Source: an uncultured Christensenella sp. (GTDB taxonomy: Bacteria; Bacillota; Clostridia; Christensenellales; Pumilibacteraceae). Taken from it: a stretch of 64,000 nucleotides of DNA. The notes beneath the pieces are model-generated. The model ran no database searches and was not told where the DNA came from. It worked only from the letters and a program-made list of their open reading frames with translations. This document shows, in pieces, positions 34,264-45,025 of this stretch (within the stretch, counting starts at the first letter, position 1; each line of letters opens with the position of its first letter). Both the position numbers and the translations under genes were made by a program. The DNA is taken from assembly GCA_910578545.1 (NCBI GenBank), contig CAJTPT010000005.1, forward strand, positions 97,845 through 161,844. Direction: 5' to 3'.

Positions 34264-35415
34264 TTAACATTCTGTCGGTTGAATCAAGCGAATGGCTTTT
34301 AATATTTCTTCTCCGCTTGCTCTTACTAACCGTATAGGCACTGCATTACCTATTTCAAGAGCAGCTTTTGTCAAACTTTCTCCGAAAATATAATCATCCG
34401 GAAATGTTTGTAGGCGCGCCGCTTCCCTTACCGAAATTGCTCGATCCTCATAAGGATGACCGAACCTTCCTTTGGTATAACATAAGCATCCCCCGGTTAT
34501 TGTGGGTGCGGGCGCATCCGGATTCATTATTCCGTATACATCACCATGCCCCGAATATGTTTTATGACAGTTAAGAACAAGTTCCGGAGGTAAAGCATTC
34601 CTGCTTCCGCCTTTTTCTCTTATGATTTTCATTCGCTTTATATTTATGTCGGAAAGACCCGCACAATAATGGTTTTTAATATGTTCGTCGCTATATCGTT
34701 CGCCGGCTTTAATTGGAAGTAAGCCACTAAAAGCTTCCTTAACCGTAACCCACGGAGATAAGTCCGCTTGTCCTTTTGCGGAATGCGTGGGCAGGGGGAG
34801 TTTAAACTCAATCCCCATTTGTTCGAGGTTTTTGTGTATATCTTCCCGCATTCCATGTAAAACAAACCTTTTACGCAATTGAGGAACTCCGTAATCGGCA
34901 GCGTTAAGAACCTTATCTACTATAAAGTATCTCTCGGAATCCGGTCTTTGCGGATCTTCTAAATCATCCTTAAACTCTTTTAATATGCTCCCTCCGAAAG
35001 ACGAAATTATCCCCGGAACATTTTCCATTAAAATAAACGGCGGATAAATTTCTTTGATAATCCGTTTGAATTCCATAAGCAATTTTTTAACTTCGTCTTT
35101 TTTAGCCTCATCAGAATTATGAATCCTATTTTGCATGGAAAATTTTTGACACGGCGGACACCCTGCCAATAAATAAATTTCATCCTTTGCGATTCCGCCG
35201 GCTTCTAATATTGCTCGCCCCGATAAATCGCAAATGCTCTGCTGTATTACATTTACGTCTTTGAGCAAATGATATGACGAATACGCCTTAACGGCATCCG
35301 GGTCAATTTCAACGGCACAAACAACATTAAATCCCGCCTGCATAAGACCGATGGATACACCGCCGCCGCCCGAAAATAAATCGATAGCTTTAATTTTACT
35401 GTTTTTCATATGCAT
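34264..35415 (-). CDS. drmMII: DNA (cytosine-5) methyltransferase, DrmMII-like
   Basis: The 383-residue enzyme has motif I DLFSGGGG (12-19), motif IV GCPPCQ with catalytic Cys89, motif VI ENV (131-133), motif VIII LRKRFV and motif X EIGNAVPIRL. It methylates cytosine at C5 in self DNA. Its start overlaps drmB by 20 bases. In class 2 DISARM this enzyme protects host DNA, and loss is toxic in the studied Bacillus system. The recognition sequence cannot be read from the protein. Confidence 0.9.
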   Translation of the reverse strand: MHMKNSKIKAIDLFSGGGGVSIGLMQAGFNVVCAVEIDPDAVKAYSSYHLLKDVNVIQQSICDLSGRAILEAGGIAKDEIYLLAGCPPCQKFSMQNRIHNSDEAKKDEVKKLLMEFKRIIKEIYPPFILMENVPGIISSFGGSILKEFKDDLEDPQRPDSERYFIVDKVLNAADYGVPQLRKRFVLHGMREDIHKNLEQMGIEFKLPLPTHSAKGQADLSPWVTVKEAFSGLLPIKAGERYSDEHIKNHYCAGLSDINIKRMKIIREKGGSRNALPPELVLNCHKTYSGHGDVYGIMNPDAPAPTITGGCLCYTKGRFGHPYEDRAISVREAARLQTFPDDYIFGESLTKAALEIGNAVPIRLVRASGEEILKAIRLIQPTEC

Positions 35416-37252
35416 TAAAAAATCCTATATAGTAATCATCCAAAGTCCCGATCAAAAGACCCCGATCTAACAACTGATTTTTATTTTCGCATGATGTTTC
35501 CGGCAAAAGAGTGCAATTATGACACGCCGCCAAATTACATCCGTTTTGACCCTGACCGTCGCTTAGAATACAGACGGGATCCGCCGCACACCATCTCGCA
35601 TTGCTTATTGCTCTCAAAAACACATCTTCTATTCTTCCCGAAACGCCTTGACGAACCAACCCGCCCAAAGAGCCTTCTGAATCGCCCGATGCGGTATAAA
35701 TTAAAAATCCCGTCATACGCGGCATATCCGGATAGATGTATTTCGGACAGTAAATCCTTTCCCGGATTGACGCATTGGAATAACCGCTTTCCGCGGATAG
35801 TGCGTTTATTATACAGTGCGCAACTGTATGCAATAATATATAAACCGGATTGAGCATCTCATTACTCAATCTTTTACAGCGTTTCAGATTATTTTCAATT
35901 TTATCGACTCTCTCTATAACTTTATCTTGTTTCGCCCATATTTGCAACAAATCATAATCGAACTCAAACATTATACCCTCGCCGCAGTTTTTAACGGCAG
36001 GAAGCCATGGTAAATCTTTTAAAGAAATTCTTGCCAACGGATTATCGGCATTGGGAGTAATTCTTCTGAAACCCTTAAAAACTCTGGTTTCTCTCAATTT
36101 ATGAACAAGCGAAATACTTTTTAGGTAATTCAATCCTTTATATTGGGATATGGGATAATTCTTAACGTATAACTCCTCATCGGTTGTGCCGCACGTTTTT
36201 GTAAGCACATCGAATTCTTGTTTACGGTAATCATCTTCCGTTTGCGGAGTATCTTCCGCTTCGTTTTTCTTTAATGCGGCAATGATCTCGGATACCGCAA
36301 ACTCATAATCTATATCATCGTCAACAACCATACAAGCAGCCACAAATTGCTTGATCGCTACTTCATCCGGGTGACATTCAGTGCGAGACGACATAAATCT
36401 TTTACAGCCTTTCGAAACACAGTCTTTGGTAGTTTGACTGACCTTTTTGGGAAAATTCGGGATATAAACGGAACTCATAATATCTGCGAACCACACATTG
36501 GAAGCTCCTCGCTGAAGCACAAATAAGGATTGTCCGCAATCATCTTTCTCTTCGCCGAGCCACGGTTTACTGCCCGTACATGTGTAGCTGATTTTCTTTT
36601 CAAGAGCATCCTTTTCAAACGCCCCCGACATGTTTGCGGTCGCTCCGCAAGTGCAAGTGTACCTAACTCCGGCAAGCGACGAAGAACTGCCGCCTGTGCT
36701 CCTTATCAGTTTACAACTATCTTGAATCGGCTTACCGCTTTTCCTATGGACCCACTCCATAATCGGGAAGTCTTCGATATGCCCATTAGGGCACACCGCA
36801 ATAAAACGCTCCGGTACAAGATAGGGCAACTTGTTCGGATGAGCTCTATTTTTATAACAGTACGTTTCTCTGCCGTTGGATTTGCGCATTTCACCGCTGC
36901 AACGAGGTCTTTGTTCGGCAGCGCCTATTTTTTCCATATTTCCGCAGACCGGGCAATAGTGCCAACGCGGAAATCGAACAGCCGGGATTTTCATATTGGA
37001 ATGACTGGAATCTTGTTTGCTGTCTCTGAAATCGGGAGGCATTACAAAGACTTTGCCGTCAAGTCGTTTTGATAGTCTGGCGTCCTCTATGATAAACTCG
37101 GGATCGTCGAAACTATGATTGTTGTCAAACCAAAAATCCAATCCCGCGACCATTAAAGATTCGTCATGCGGGAAAGGAACGATAGCCCCGACTCCCCATG
37201 GCGAAATCAAAGCATCCCGTCTTATTGCATATTTATTATACTTGCTCGCCAT
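35396..37252 (-). CDS. drmB: DrmB-like DUF1998 protein
   Basis: The 618-residue protein opens with RRDALISPWGVGAIVPFP. It carries zinc-binding Cys pairs in the first third (CPVCGNMEK, CGATAN). It ends in the DUF1998 domain (AHCIINALSAESGYSNASIRERIY, YTASGDSEGSLGGLV) with the cluster CNLAACHNC. DrmB binds DrmA in DISARM and the two load on unmethylated DNA. It starts one base after drmA. Confidence 0.85.
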   Translation of the reverse strand: MASKYNKYAIRRDALISPWGVGAIVPFPHDESLMVAGLDFWFDNNHSFDDPEFIIEDARLSKRLDGKVFVMPPDFRDSKQDSSHSNMKIPAVRFPRWHYCPVCGNMEKIGAAEQRPRCSGEMRKSNGRETYCYKNRAHPNKLPYLVPERFIAVCPNGHIEDFPIMEWVHRKSGKPIQDSCKLIRSTGGSSSSLAGVRYTCTCGATANMSGAFEKDALEKKISYTCTGSKPWLGEEKDDCGQSLFVLQRGASNVWFADIMSSVYIPNFPKKVSQTTKDCVSKGCKRFMSSRTECHPDEVAIKQFVAACMVVDDDIDYEFAVSEIIAALKKNEAEDTPQTEDDYRKQEFDVLTKTCGTTDEELYVKNYPISQYKGLNYLKSISLVHKLRETRVFKGFRRITPNADNPLARISLKDLPWLPAVKNCGEGIMFEFDYDLLQIWAKQDKVIERVDKIENNLKRCKRLSNEMLNPVYILLHTVAHCIINALSAESGYSNASIRERIYCPKYIYPDMPRMTGFLIYTASGDSEGSLGGLVRQGVSGRIEDVFLRAISNARWCAADPVCILSDGQGQNGCNLAACHNCTLLPETSCENKNQLLDRGLLIGTLDDYYIGFFNAYEKQ

Positions 37253-37253
37253 A

Positions 37254-40200
37254 TTATTCGTCCTCCGTAAGAATTAACGATTTGGAACAATCAAGTCCGC
37301 ATTCTCTATCCACATTACGCATCGAAGTCGGAGAATCCCAGCCTCGCTCCTCCCATGATTGCAACCTTGCGGATCCCGCTTGGCACAGAAGGGGTGCAAG
37401 ATCGCCCAAATTATACATCGAATAATTGTATTTTTCGGGTCGCCAGTCCTGCCATTCTTTATATTTTCTTTCAAGCTGCAGTTGTATATCGTCACATTCT
37501 TCGGGGTCTATGCCTCTCGCTCGAGACAAGATCGTTTTGACAATTTCCCTGAATTCATCCTGCGTAGGATAGCGTTTGGCGGTATATCTGTCCGAACTGT
37601 TTACAAAAAAACGGTGCAAAGCCGCAAACACGGCAGGCAGAGCTCGTTCTCTGAGCGGTCTTGAAAAAGGAGTAACGGATGTCGGTTCGACGCTATAATA
37701 AAGTTTTGCATGTTGCGATTGAAACTTTTCGTAATGCGATTTATCTCTGGTTTTTGCTGTATTATATATTACAAAAACCAATCCCGGAGCTTTAGAACGA
37801 CCCACTCGACTGGTAGCCTGTATATACTCCGACATTGATTTGGGTTGCCCCGTAACAGTCATCAAACCCAATCTCGATATATCGACTCCTACCGAAACCA
37901 TATTTGTAGCCAAACACATATCCAGCGGACGTTTAACGTCGGTTTTTTCCTTGTCCTTTCTCTGCGATTTGGAGCTTGATATTCCCGCGTATTCGACTTC
38001 GAGTCTCTTTAATATTTTGGGAATATCGTCGCTTCCCATTCTGCTTGTAAGCTCGGCCAGACCGCTTTCAAAAATGAATCTGCGCTTGTCTTTATCTATT
38101 GTTTGAAGACGATTGCTGTAAAGCACTTCCAATCGCTCTTTTATGTCCGCAATATACCAAGTTGCGGCTTGTCCCAGCTCACGCATACTTCCGAAGTATG
38201 CTAAATTTGTCCAATACGGATCTCGTTCCTTTTCATCGAGCACCGGTATGGCTTTTGCGGCATAAAGAAACGCGGCAAACGTATAAATAGACGCCGTAGC
38301 GGACGATGACGCCGCCGATGCATACAAGCCGACATATTTTCTTCCCGTTTGTTCGGCATCCTCATGTGCGAAAAAACAATCTTTGTATGACGTGCCCTGT
38401 ACCGGAAATTGAAATACGTTTTCCTGCCCGCAACCGTACAGAGCATTGCATTGCTGTTTTGCATGACTTATTGTTGCAGTCGAAGCAATCACCTTTGGAG
38501 AATGCCCGTTCTTCACACATAATTCATCGATCAATGTCTCATACAATCCTACCGTAGATCCTAACGGTCCGGTTATGAGGTGGAGCTCGTCTTGGATTAT
38601 CAATTCTGGCGGCGTTCTTTCGTTATCCCCGCCGAAAATGCTTTTTGCGTCGGGTTTATACGGCAACATAGCAAATTTATCCACGGTACCGAATAACAGG
38701 GTAGGCGGATTCTTATATATTTCATCATCGAAAAGCGCTAACGGCAATGTGTAATCATCGTCGCCGAAATCACAGTCGACATTTCCGCATTTGAATAATA
38801 TACGATTGTTATCTATTTCATATCCCGGAGTATGACATCCGCTTTTACCTGCGAAAGTTTCCATACTTGCTCCGCACCAAGGGCACTTCAAAACAACCGA
38901 AATATTTCCTTTCTCCATCCCTTTACGTATGTTACGAATACGTTTGATTACTTCCGAAGAATTGTTTTCGGTCAGGGAATCTCCGACGTATAAACCGATT
39001 GTTATTCTCTCATCCCCCAATTCTTCGCTATATTCCGATCTTAATTTTTCCATTGCACATATCAATGACGCGGCTCTTTCGTATTGTTGTGCGGTTAAAA
39101 GCCTTAATGTATAACGCATCAAAACAGCGGTTCCCGAGTCATTCGGATTTTTAAGTCTTCTTAAAAATATTGTAAATGCCGTCAGTCCCAAATATGCTTC
39201 TGTTTTACCGCCGCCGGTCGGGAACCAGATAAGATCTACGATTTTTCGTTCTTCCGACTCTTTATCGAATATCGATTCCAGATTCATAAGCAAAAAAGCA
39301 ATCTGAAAAGGTCTCCACCGTCCATATATATTTCCATCGGGATTGTCGGGTGTTTTCTTGTTATACCATGTCGATTCATCATGCAAATCCGGCATCGTTA
39401 TAGTGCCTGTAAGCACTAACGAAAGATTTTTTTTGTCATAGTCCGTATATTCGGTCAACGGTAATTTATAATGCAACTGCTGTAAAAGCATTGCTCGATT
39501 GGCAAGTGAAAACGCTCGCCAAACAAGGGCGTTTGACGAAAGAAGCGATAAACCTTTTTCCATTCGATTTAAGCAAATTCGGCAAAGCTCTATTTGCTTT
39601 TCGGCGGTTTCCGCATACGCTTTCTCTTTAATTTCTCCGATTTTTTTCTCTTCCGAATCGATCCATGTTTTGTACTCATCGCATAATACTCGTAAATCGG
39701 ATAATGCGGCATCTTTATTTTCGGCATACAATAACATAGAAAGCTTGGCATTCGCTTTTGACGGTACGATTGGCTTTACTTCATATTCCGGTAATACAGT
39801 TGCCGACACCACCTTTGGCACGCATGTATCATCCCATGTAGCGGCACATCCGTGCCCTATACCGTATGTCTTCACGTCACGATATAACAGAGAATTTAAT
39901 TTATAATCCTCATCTTTTATCTCGGCACAAAAGTTCGATGGAAGCGCATGATATTCTTTGTCGATTTCGACGTAAAAATCACACTGAAACCAACACTCGG
40001 AAACTTTGATATTATCGGTCGAACATTTGTTTGTATTTATCAAAGTAAAAGTATAAATCGTGTAATCCTTTTCGTTGTCCGTCAGCCTAAATGTAATACC
40101 GACAGCGAGACCGCTTATAATATTACCGTCGGAATCCATAATGGCGTATTTGTCAATATATCTGTTTTCGGCATTCGGGAGCTGATTGCGGTCAACAATA

Positions 40201-40706
40201 AGACAGGATTTTATCGACTTACGAAAATAACACATTTTTGCTTTATCGACGGTTATTATTTTTCTTTCTCCGTCGACATTTTTTTCTTTCGGCGGAAAAG
40301 CTTTCCTTTCTTCATAAGCTCCCGCGCCGATATGCAAAATGACTTGACGAACATCGTTCGGCACACAAAGAGTGATGCCCATTGCTGACTGTCTATAACT
40401 GTTGATTTTAGATGTTTCCGACTCGGTTATCGGTTCCGATTCGGTTTTTTGCCCTAACATACTTTGTTCGGGATCGATCGTTTCGTCCGGCACATCACTG
40501 TTTTCGTCATCGGAAAAATCACTCTCAGGTTCCTGAAATGTTTCGGAAACAATCGACTGAGGAAACAATATGCCGGCAACGTATGTTTTAAGCGGCGAAT
40601 CGTTAAATAAAATCTCCTCACCACTTTCTTGCGTATACCCGGGCAAAGGGTTAGGCCCTATTAAAATGTTTTTAACGGTTTGCAGTAATGATTCTCTTGT
40701 TGTCAT
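37254..40706 (-). CDS. drmA: DrmA-like SF2 helicase
   Basis: The 1150-residue protein has a long N-terminal region, then a helicase core with P-loop PTGGGKTEA (about 495), QDELHLI as the DEAD-box variant (about 705), ATATIS as motif III and QATSRVGRSKAPG as motif VI (about 968). DISARM DrmA is a helicase of this size with a DUF1998 partner encoded next to it, as here. It probably translocates on foreign DNA. Confidence 0.85.
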   Translation of the reverse strand: MTTRESLLQTVKNILIGPNPLPGYTQESGEEILFNDSPLKTYVAGILFPQSIVSETFQEPESDFSDDENSDVPDETIDPEQSMLGQKTESEPITESETSKINSYRQSAMGITLCVPNDVRQVILHIGAGAYEERKAFPPKEKNVDGERKIITVDKAKMCYFRKSIKSCLIVDRNQLPNAENRYIDKYAIMDSDGNIISGLAVGITFRLTDNEKDYTIYTFTLINTNKCSTDNIKVSECWFQCDFYVEIDKEYHALPSNFCAEIKDEDYKLNSLLYRDVKTYGIGHGCAATWDDTCVPKVVSATVLPEYEVKPIVPSKANAKLSMLLYAENKDAALSDLRVLCDEYKTWIDSEEKKIGEIKEKAYAETAEKQIELCRICLNRMEKGLSLLSSNALVWRAFSLANRAMLLQQLHYKLPLTEYTDYDKKNLSLVLTGTITMPDLHDESTWYNKKTPDNPDGNIYGRWRPFQIAFLLMNLESIFDKESEERKIVDLIWFPTGGGKTEAYLGLTAFTIFLRRLKNPNDSGTAVLMRYTLRLLTAQQYERAASLICAMEKLRSEYSEELGDERITIGLYVGDSLTENNSSEVIKRIRNIRKGMEKGNISVVLKCPWCGASMETFAGKSGCHTPGYEIDNNRILFKCGNVDCDFGDDDYTLPLALFDDEIYKNPPTLLFGTVDKFAMLPYKPDAKSIFGGDNERTPPELIIQDELHLITGPLGSTVGLYETLIDELCVKNGHSPKVIASTATISHAKQQCNALYGCGQENVFQFPVQGTSYKDCFFAHEDAEQTGRKYVGLYASAASSSATASIYTFAAFLYAAKAIPVLDEKERDPYWTNLAYFGSMRELGQAATWYIADIKERLEVLYSNRLQTIDKDKRRFIFESGLAELTSRMGSDDIPKILKRLEVEYAGISSSKSQRKDKEKTDVKRPLDMCLATNMVSVGVDISRLGLMTVTGQPKSMSEYIQATSRVGRSKAPGLVFVIYNTAKTRDKSHYEKFQSQHAKLYYSVEPTSVTPFSRPLRERALPAVFAALHRFFVNSSDRYTAKRYPTQDEFREIVKTILSRARGIDPEECDDIQLQLERKYKEWQDWRPEKYNYSMYNLGDLAPLLCQAGSARLQSWEERGWDSPTSMRNVDRECGLDCSKSLILTEDE

Positions 40707-40709
40707 TTT

Positions 40710-42395
40710 TCACCTCATTGATAGTATTTTTCTTCTTTGCTTTTGTGCGGCGGTAGATTCAAGCACAATCATTTTACTTCTTGCTCGACTTAACCCTATA
40801 TACATTAGCCTTGTATTGTCATAATTTTCTATATCGACCAATATTACAATGGTGTTTTCAAGCCCCTTAAACGCTTGGATAGTAGAAAAAATAGCATAAT
40901 ATAATGAATTGTCATCCCCGTAATTCCCGATTAAATATCCGCTGGGATCATACTCTTTTATGATTGAATTTTCCCTTTTTTTCGGCGACAAAATTGTTAT
41001 GGAATATCCGCCGAACCCTTTACTTTTTAAATCTTTAATTCTCTCATTTAATTTATCGATTTGCTCTTTGGAATCATTCCAAACATAATAATCGACAGGT
41101 TCTCCATCTATCTTTAATCTGTAACTTTTTTCGTCATATCCGGTAATATTGATTAACTCATTACCGATATTACGAGTATTTCTGCAATTAATTGTCAAAC
41201 GCTTTTTGGCAAAATATGCGAAATTACTCAACGCCTCCAACGACGCGGAGTTATCATATATTGCCTGGCCTGCAAAGTCACCGAAAAATGTAAATTTACC
41301 GTCTGTCAACCCGTCTTTTAAGACAGCATCGAAAAACTCAAGATAGGCTGCGCTGCATATATCTTGAAATTCGTCTACAATAAGCAAATCGAACTTTTTA
41401 CCGTCTGACAATGCAACTTCCTTTGCAAGTTCGGGTAGTAAAACAGCGAAAAACTTATCGTCTTTCTTCTCGTCGGATATTAAGTCGCCGCATATTTTAG
41501 TCATATAAGAATGTATCGAATATACGGAAATATCATAACCGATTAAATTCATTTTAAGATAATCCGCCAGATTTTTATTGAAACAAAAAAATCCTACGCA
41601 TAATCCGTTTGCGGCGGCGCGTTTTGCCTCTTCCGTTGCCAATAATGTCTTTCCTGTTCCGGCCCCGCCGATAACTACCATACGATCGTTTATTTCAATA
41701 TCGTCTAGACATGAATATTGTTCCTCGGTAAATGATAAAATATCGCGTTCGGTGTCATCGATAAATTTGCGGAGAGGAACGACGCAATCCACAATAGGTC
41801 TTAATTTCGATGCGATTTTCGATGCTTCGGAATCCGTTAGCGGAGTAGGGATGGTTTTCCCTAAATTTTTCAGTTCATTTCCGAAGTTAGTATGTAACGA
41901 TTTTATAAACGCACAGTAATCCGGAGAATTTACATTTTTATATAATCGCCAACGCTCATCCTCTACAATACTTTGAAGCGGAAAGGCATCGTCATCGGTA
42001 AAAATAACGCCATATCCATATTCGATATTTACGGCACTATACGAATTGCCGAGTTCTTTGGTTATAATTTTTTCTATTTCGAACATCGCTTCTCGTGCTT
42101 GTTGAAACGGACCGCGACGTTTTTTGTTTACTTCGCCGTTTCTGTTTCTGAAAAGCCAGTAGGTACCGTCAAACCCGACTCCTCCGGACTTTATTTCCAA
42201 GATATAGACTCCGATATTAGGAGCAATAACAACAAAGTCCGCTTCACCGAAAACAACTTTTTTATGAGCAGGAAGTCTAAACGAGTGTAGAATGTACCAG
42301 TTCGCAGGGGCATTGGATTTAAAAAATTCAAACACTTTTCGTTCGCCGGAACTTTTGGAGTCTTCAGGGAATACATTCGGATACATATGAGCCAT
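40710..42395 (-). CDS. NERD-domain nuclease fused to UvrD-like helicase
   Basis: The ATG at 42395 follows GGAGG and overlaps the previous stop by one base. The 561-residue protein begins with a NERD nuclease-like domain (EADFVVIAPNIGVYILEIKSGG, acidic and Lys residues at about 53, 67, 69). An SF1 helicase follows with GGAGTGKTLLA (about 241-251), VDEFQDI (about 340) and a UvrD C-terminal FKGLENTIVIL / IGLSRARS. This gene is not part of classical DISARM. It lies inside the operon between drmE-like and drmA and may supply nuclease activity. Confidence 0.85.
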   Translation of the reverse strand: MAHMYPNVFPEDSKSSGERKVFEFFKSNAPANWYILHSFRLPAHKKVVFGEADFVVIAPNIGVYILEIKSGGVGFDGTYWLFRNRNGEVNKKRRGPFQQAREAMFEIEKIITKELGNSYSAVNIEYGYGVIFTDDDAFPLQSIVEDERWRLYKNVNSPDYCAFIKSLHTNFGNELKNLGKTIPTPLTDSEASKIASKLRPIVDCVVPLRKFIDDTERDILSFTEEQYSCLDDIEINDRMVVIGGAGTGKTLLATEEAKRAAANGLCVGFFCFNKNLADYLKMNLIGYDISVYSIHSYMTKICGDLISDEKKDDKFFAVLLPELAKEVALSDGKKFDLLIVDEFQDICSAAYLEFFDAVLKDGLTDGKFTFFGDFAGQAIYDNSASLEALSNFAYFAKKRLTINCRNTRNIGNELINITGYDEKSYRLKIDGEPVDYYVWNDSKEQIDKLNERIKDLKSKGFGGYSITILSPKKRENSIIKEYDPSGYLIGNYGDDNSLYYAIFSTIQAFKGLENTIVILVDIENYDNTRLMYIGLSRARSKMIVLESTAAQKQRRKILSMR

Positions 42396-45007
42396 CAATA
42401 TAAATCCTCCACTACATTTAATCTTGATCTCTCAATATATTCTTTTTCTAAAACTTCCTCAACCGTGTATATGACTACATCTCCGATACCTTCGATATTT
42501 CCTCCGGTTGAACCGTTAAATGCAATTTTGCGAATATCTCTTGCTTTGTTTTTTAGTTCCGATGAGATTTGAAAGCCCGCTCGAGTATGATAGTTTTGAA
42601 CTCTTCTTCCTGCCGAATATACATCGTCGATCATACCGGCAAAATTATCGGATAAATCTTTAAGCGCCGGCTGCTTGGAAGCAACGCTTGCGATTGCGGA
42701 CAAAACTCCTTTATCGTCCGGCATAATGGTTTCGCCCGCAAGCCAATACATAACTTGCTGGAATGAACAATCCGCCTGGGCATTATTAAGTGCCGACTGT
42801 ATCGCCGATATTGTCTTTCCTTCAGAATATGCCTGTAACAACCTGCACCACATTCCGGCTTTCTCTCTTAATTCCAGTTCGCCGTTTTGCCGCATTAAAA
42901 TATCCGCCGTTTCTCGCACAATGTCTTTATCGCTCGATCTTATAAGGATTTTGTCTCCTTTGTGTAACTTTTTCGCATCTTTTTTAACGGGTCGATCCAG
43001 AGTGCCGTACAACAATCCCGTTACATCTACTACATCGTGTGACGGATAAAATCTGGCAACTTTTTCGCCGGAAAGAATAATCGGAATACACTCCGAAACG
43101 CCGACATCGCTTTGCGATAAGAGACTTCCGGTATAAGCAGATCGCACTATTTGTTGATATGTATTATAGTCGGCTATCTCCTCATACTCGCTTTTATCGC
43201 CATCTCCCATATCAAACGGACGTTCATGTACTGCGTCTTCCAGAGCGATAAAAGCCGCGGCTTCTTTAACTTTATCATGCGGCAAACACTCGTTTATTCT
43301 ATTACGAAACCTCTCTCTCCACTTGTTTTCAAAATCATAAACCAAGTAAATCAAATTGACATAGCAATACGATTGTTTGATTTTTATGTACTCGTCTTTT
43401 TCAAACCATGCAATAATCAGATGATTAAATTCTTCGGTACCTGCGTCTTGAATGGCGTAAAAATCGGATAAAGATTTAACGCAAATGTTTTTACCTGCAA
43501 ACTTACTTTTGAAATGACGTTCTGCTTGCGCCGCGGTCGGATAATTATCGGGGACGATTATCATTACCCGTTCATTATCGGTTAAGTTGTTATCAAGGTA
43601 ATTATATAATGCCGTCTGTTTGGGCGCATCCGTAAATTTCGCGAACTTCCGAAAAACATCTATAATTGTATCAAACATACCTATTATTTTTGTGTCGCCG
43701 CAGTATATCTTTTCAAAATCCCATATAGCATTTATTGCACTCAAGTCATCCGAAAGTTTTTCACGCAGACTATCGTTCATAAATATTAAGGACGTTAACG
43801 TGCGCTGCATTCCGTAAAGCATACCGATAAGTTTTTTTAGCTGTGTTTTAGTTTCATCTATATTTTTTGAAATTGAACGCAGTATGCGCAGTGACGATTT
43901 TAATTCATTGCTTTGTGCACCGATTACCCGAAATGATGAATTAACGGCATTATTGACTTTTTCGGTAATTCTGCCGAATAACGAATGTTTATTAAGCTTT
44001 CCGTCACCGACGGCAAGCACTTCACTCTTCATAGTAGAAGGCTTCCAATGCCAAAGCTTAAAATCATATTCTGCCAATACGGTGTATTTTTCAAACGCAG
44101 ATTCGGGAACAAACGCAATAAAAGGTATATTTAATCTTAATACTTTTGCAAATACATCGGGATTATCCGCTAATTCGTCAAACTTATCAGCCGTCGAATA
44201 TATCGAATAAACTTGTGATCTTATGGATTTGTCTTTTAACAATGTGCTCAACTCGTATATTTTCGAAGTAACGGTAATGCCCGGTAAACAATCCAATTTA
44301 CCTTTATTATAAGCGGAAAACTTTTCTTCGGAATCTAAATCTATCTCCCCATATGAAACAACATCGTCAATATCCCCGCGCTGAACAAACAGATTTGACA
44401 TCGAGTTTCTAAAATCGGATTTTGCGGTTAATAGGCAAATCGTTTTATTAAGCAAAGTCCTTTTTGACTTTAATCTGCTTATCAATTGGTTGTTTTGATC
44501 GATATTCTTTAAATACATCTCTTTCTCTGTTTTCCATGTCGTGCTAGATGAAAGTGCTGCATCTGTCTTTTCAAACATTCTGATAATACTTTTTAACGGA
44601 CCGTCTAACGGACCCTCGTATTGCTCCCATTGACTTCTTCCGTAAGTAAATTTAATTTTACCGTCGGATATTCCGTCAAACTGTACTACGGCGTCACCCA
44701 ATCTAAGATGCTGTCCGACTTCTATACTACTCAGAATATCGCCGCAATAATCTTTTTCGAAAAGAATATTGTCAAAATACTTCATAATAATCATCGGGAT
44801 TATATCACAGTCATTATCCGGCAAAACTATGGCTATTCTATTCTCGCTGGCTTGAATACTTTTGTCAATTATTGCCTGCGATAAAATATATAGCGGATGT
44901 ATCTTTTCAGAGGGTGATGTTCGCTCTTTTTCGGTCAATGAAAAATCTATGCTATTATAAACATAATGATTATCGGTATATTCTTTTAAGAGTTGATCGA
45001 GTGTCAT
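42395..45007 (-). CDS. drmE: DrmE-like protein
   Basis: The 870-residue product has no strong motif that I can assign. Size, position upstream of the helicase genes and cotranscription with DUF1998, SF2 helicase and 5mC methyltransferase genes match DrmE, the marker protein of class 2 DISARM. It has a central helical, Lys/Glu-rich region (about 350-460). Identity rests mainly on context and should be tested by profile search. Confidence 0.6.
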   Translation of the reverse strand: MTLDQLLKEYTDNHYVYNSIDFSLTEKERTSPSEKIHPLYILSQAIIDKSIQASENRIAIVLPDNDCDIIPMIIMKYFDNILFEKDYCGDILSSIEVGQHLRLGDAVVQFDGISDGKIKFTYGRSQWEQYEGPLDGPLKSIIRMFEKTDAALSSSTTWKTEKEMYLKNIDQNNQLISRLKSKRTLLNKTICLLTAKSDFRNSMSNLFVQRGDIDDVVSYGEIDLDSEEKFSAYNKGKLDCLPGITVTSKIYELSTLLKDKSIRSQVYSIYSTADKFDELADNPDVFAKVLRLNIPFIAFVPESAFEKYTVLAEYDFKLWHWKPSTMKSEVLAVGDGKLNKHSLFGRITEKVNNAVNSSFRVIGAQSNELKSSLRILRSISKNIDETKTQLKKLIGMLYGMQRTLTSLIFMNDSLREKLSDDLSAINAIWDFEKIYCGDTKIIGMFDTIIDVFRKFAKFTDAPKQTALYNYLDNNLTDNERVMIIVPDNYPTAAQAERHFKSKFAGKNICVKSLSDFYAIQDAGTEEFNHLIIAWFEKDEYIKIKQSYCYVNLIYLVYDFENKWRERFRNRINECLPHDKVKEAAAFIALEDAVHERPFDMGDGDKSEYEEIADYNTYQQIVRSAYTGSLLSQSDVGVSECIPIILSGEKVARFYPSHDVVDVTGLLYGTLDRPVKKDAKKLHKGDKILIRSSDKDIVRETADILMRQNGELELREKAGMWCRLLQAYSEGKTISAIQSALNNAQADCSFQQVMYWLAGETIMPDDKGVLSAIASVASKQPALKDLSDNFAGMIDDVYSAGRRVQNYHTRAGFQISSELKNKARDIRKIAFNGSTGGNIEGIGDVVIYTVEEVLEKEYIERSRLNVVEDLY

Positions 45008-45025
45008 TTGTGTTTCCTTATAGTA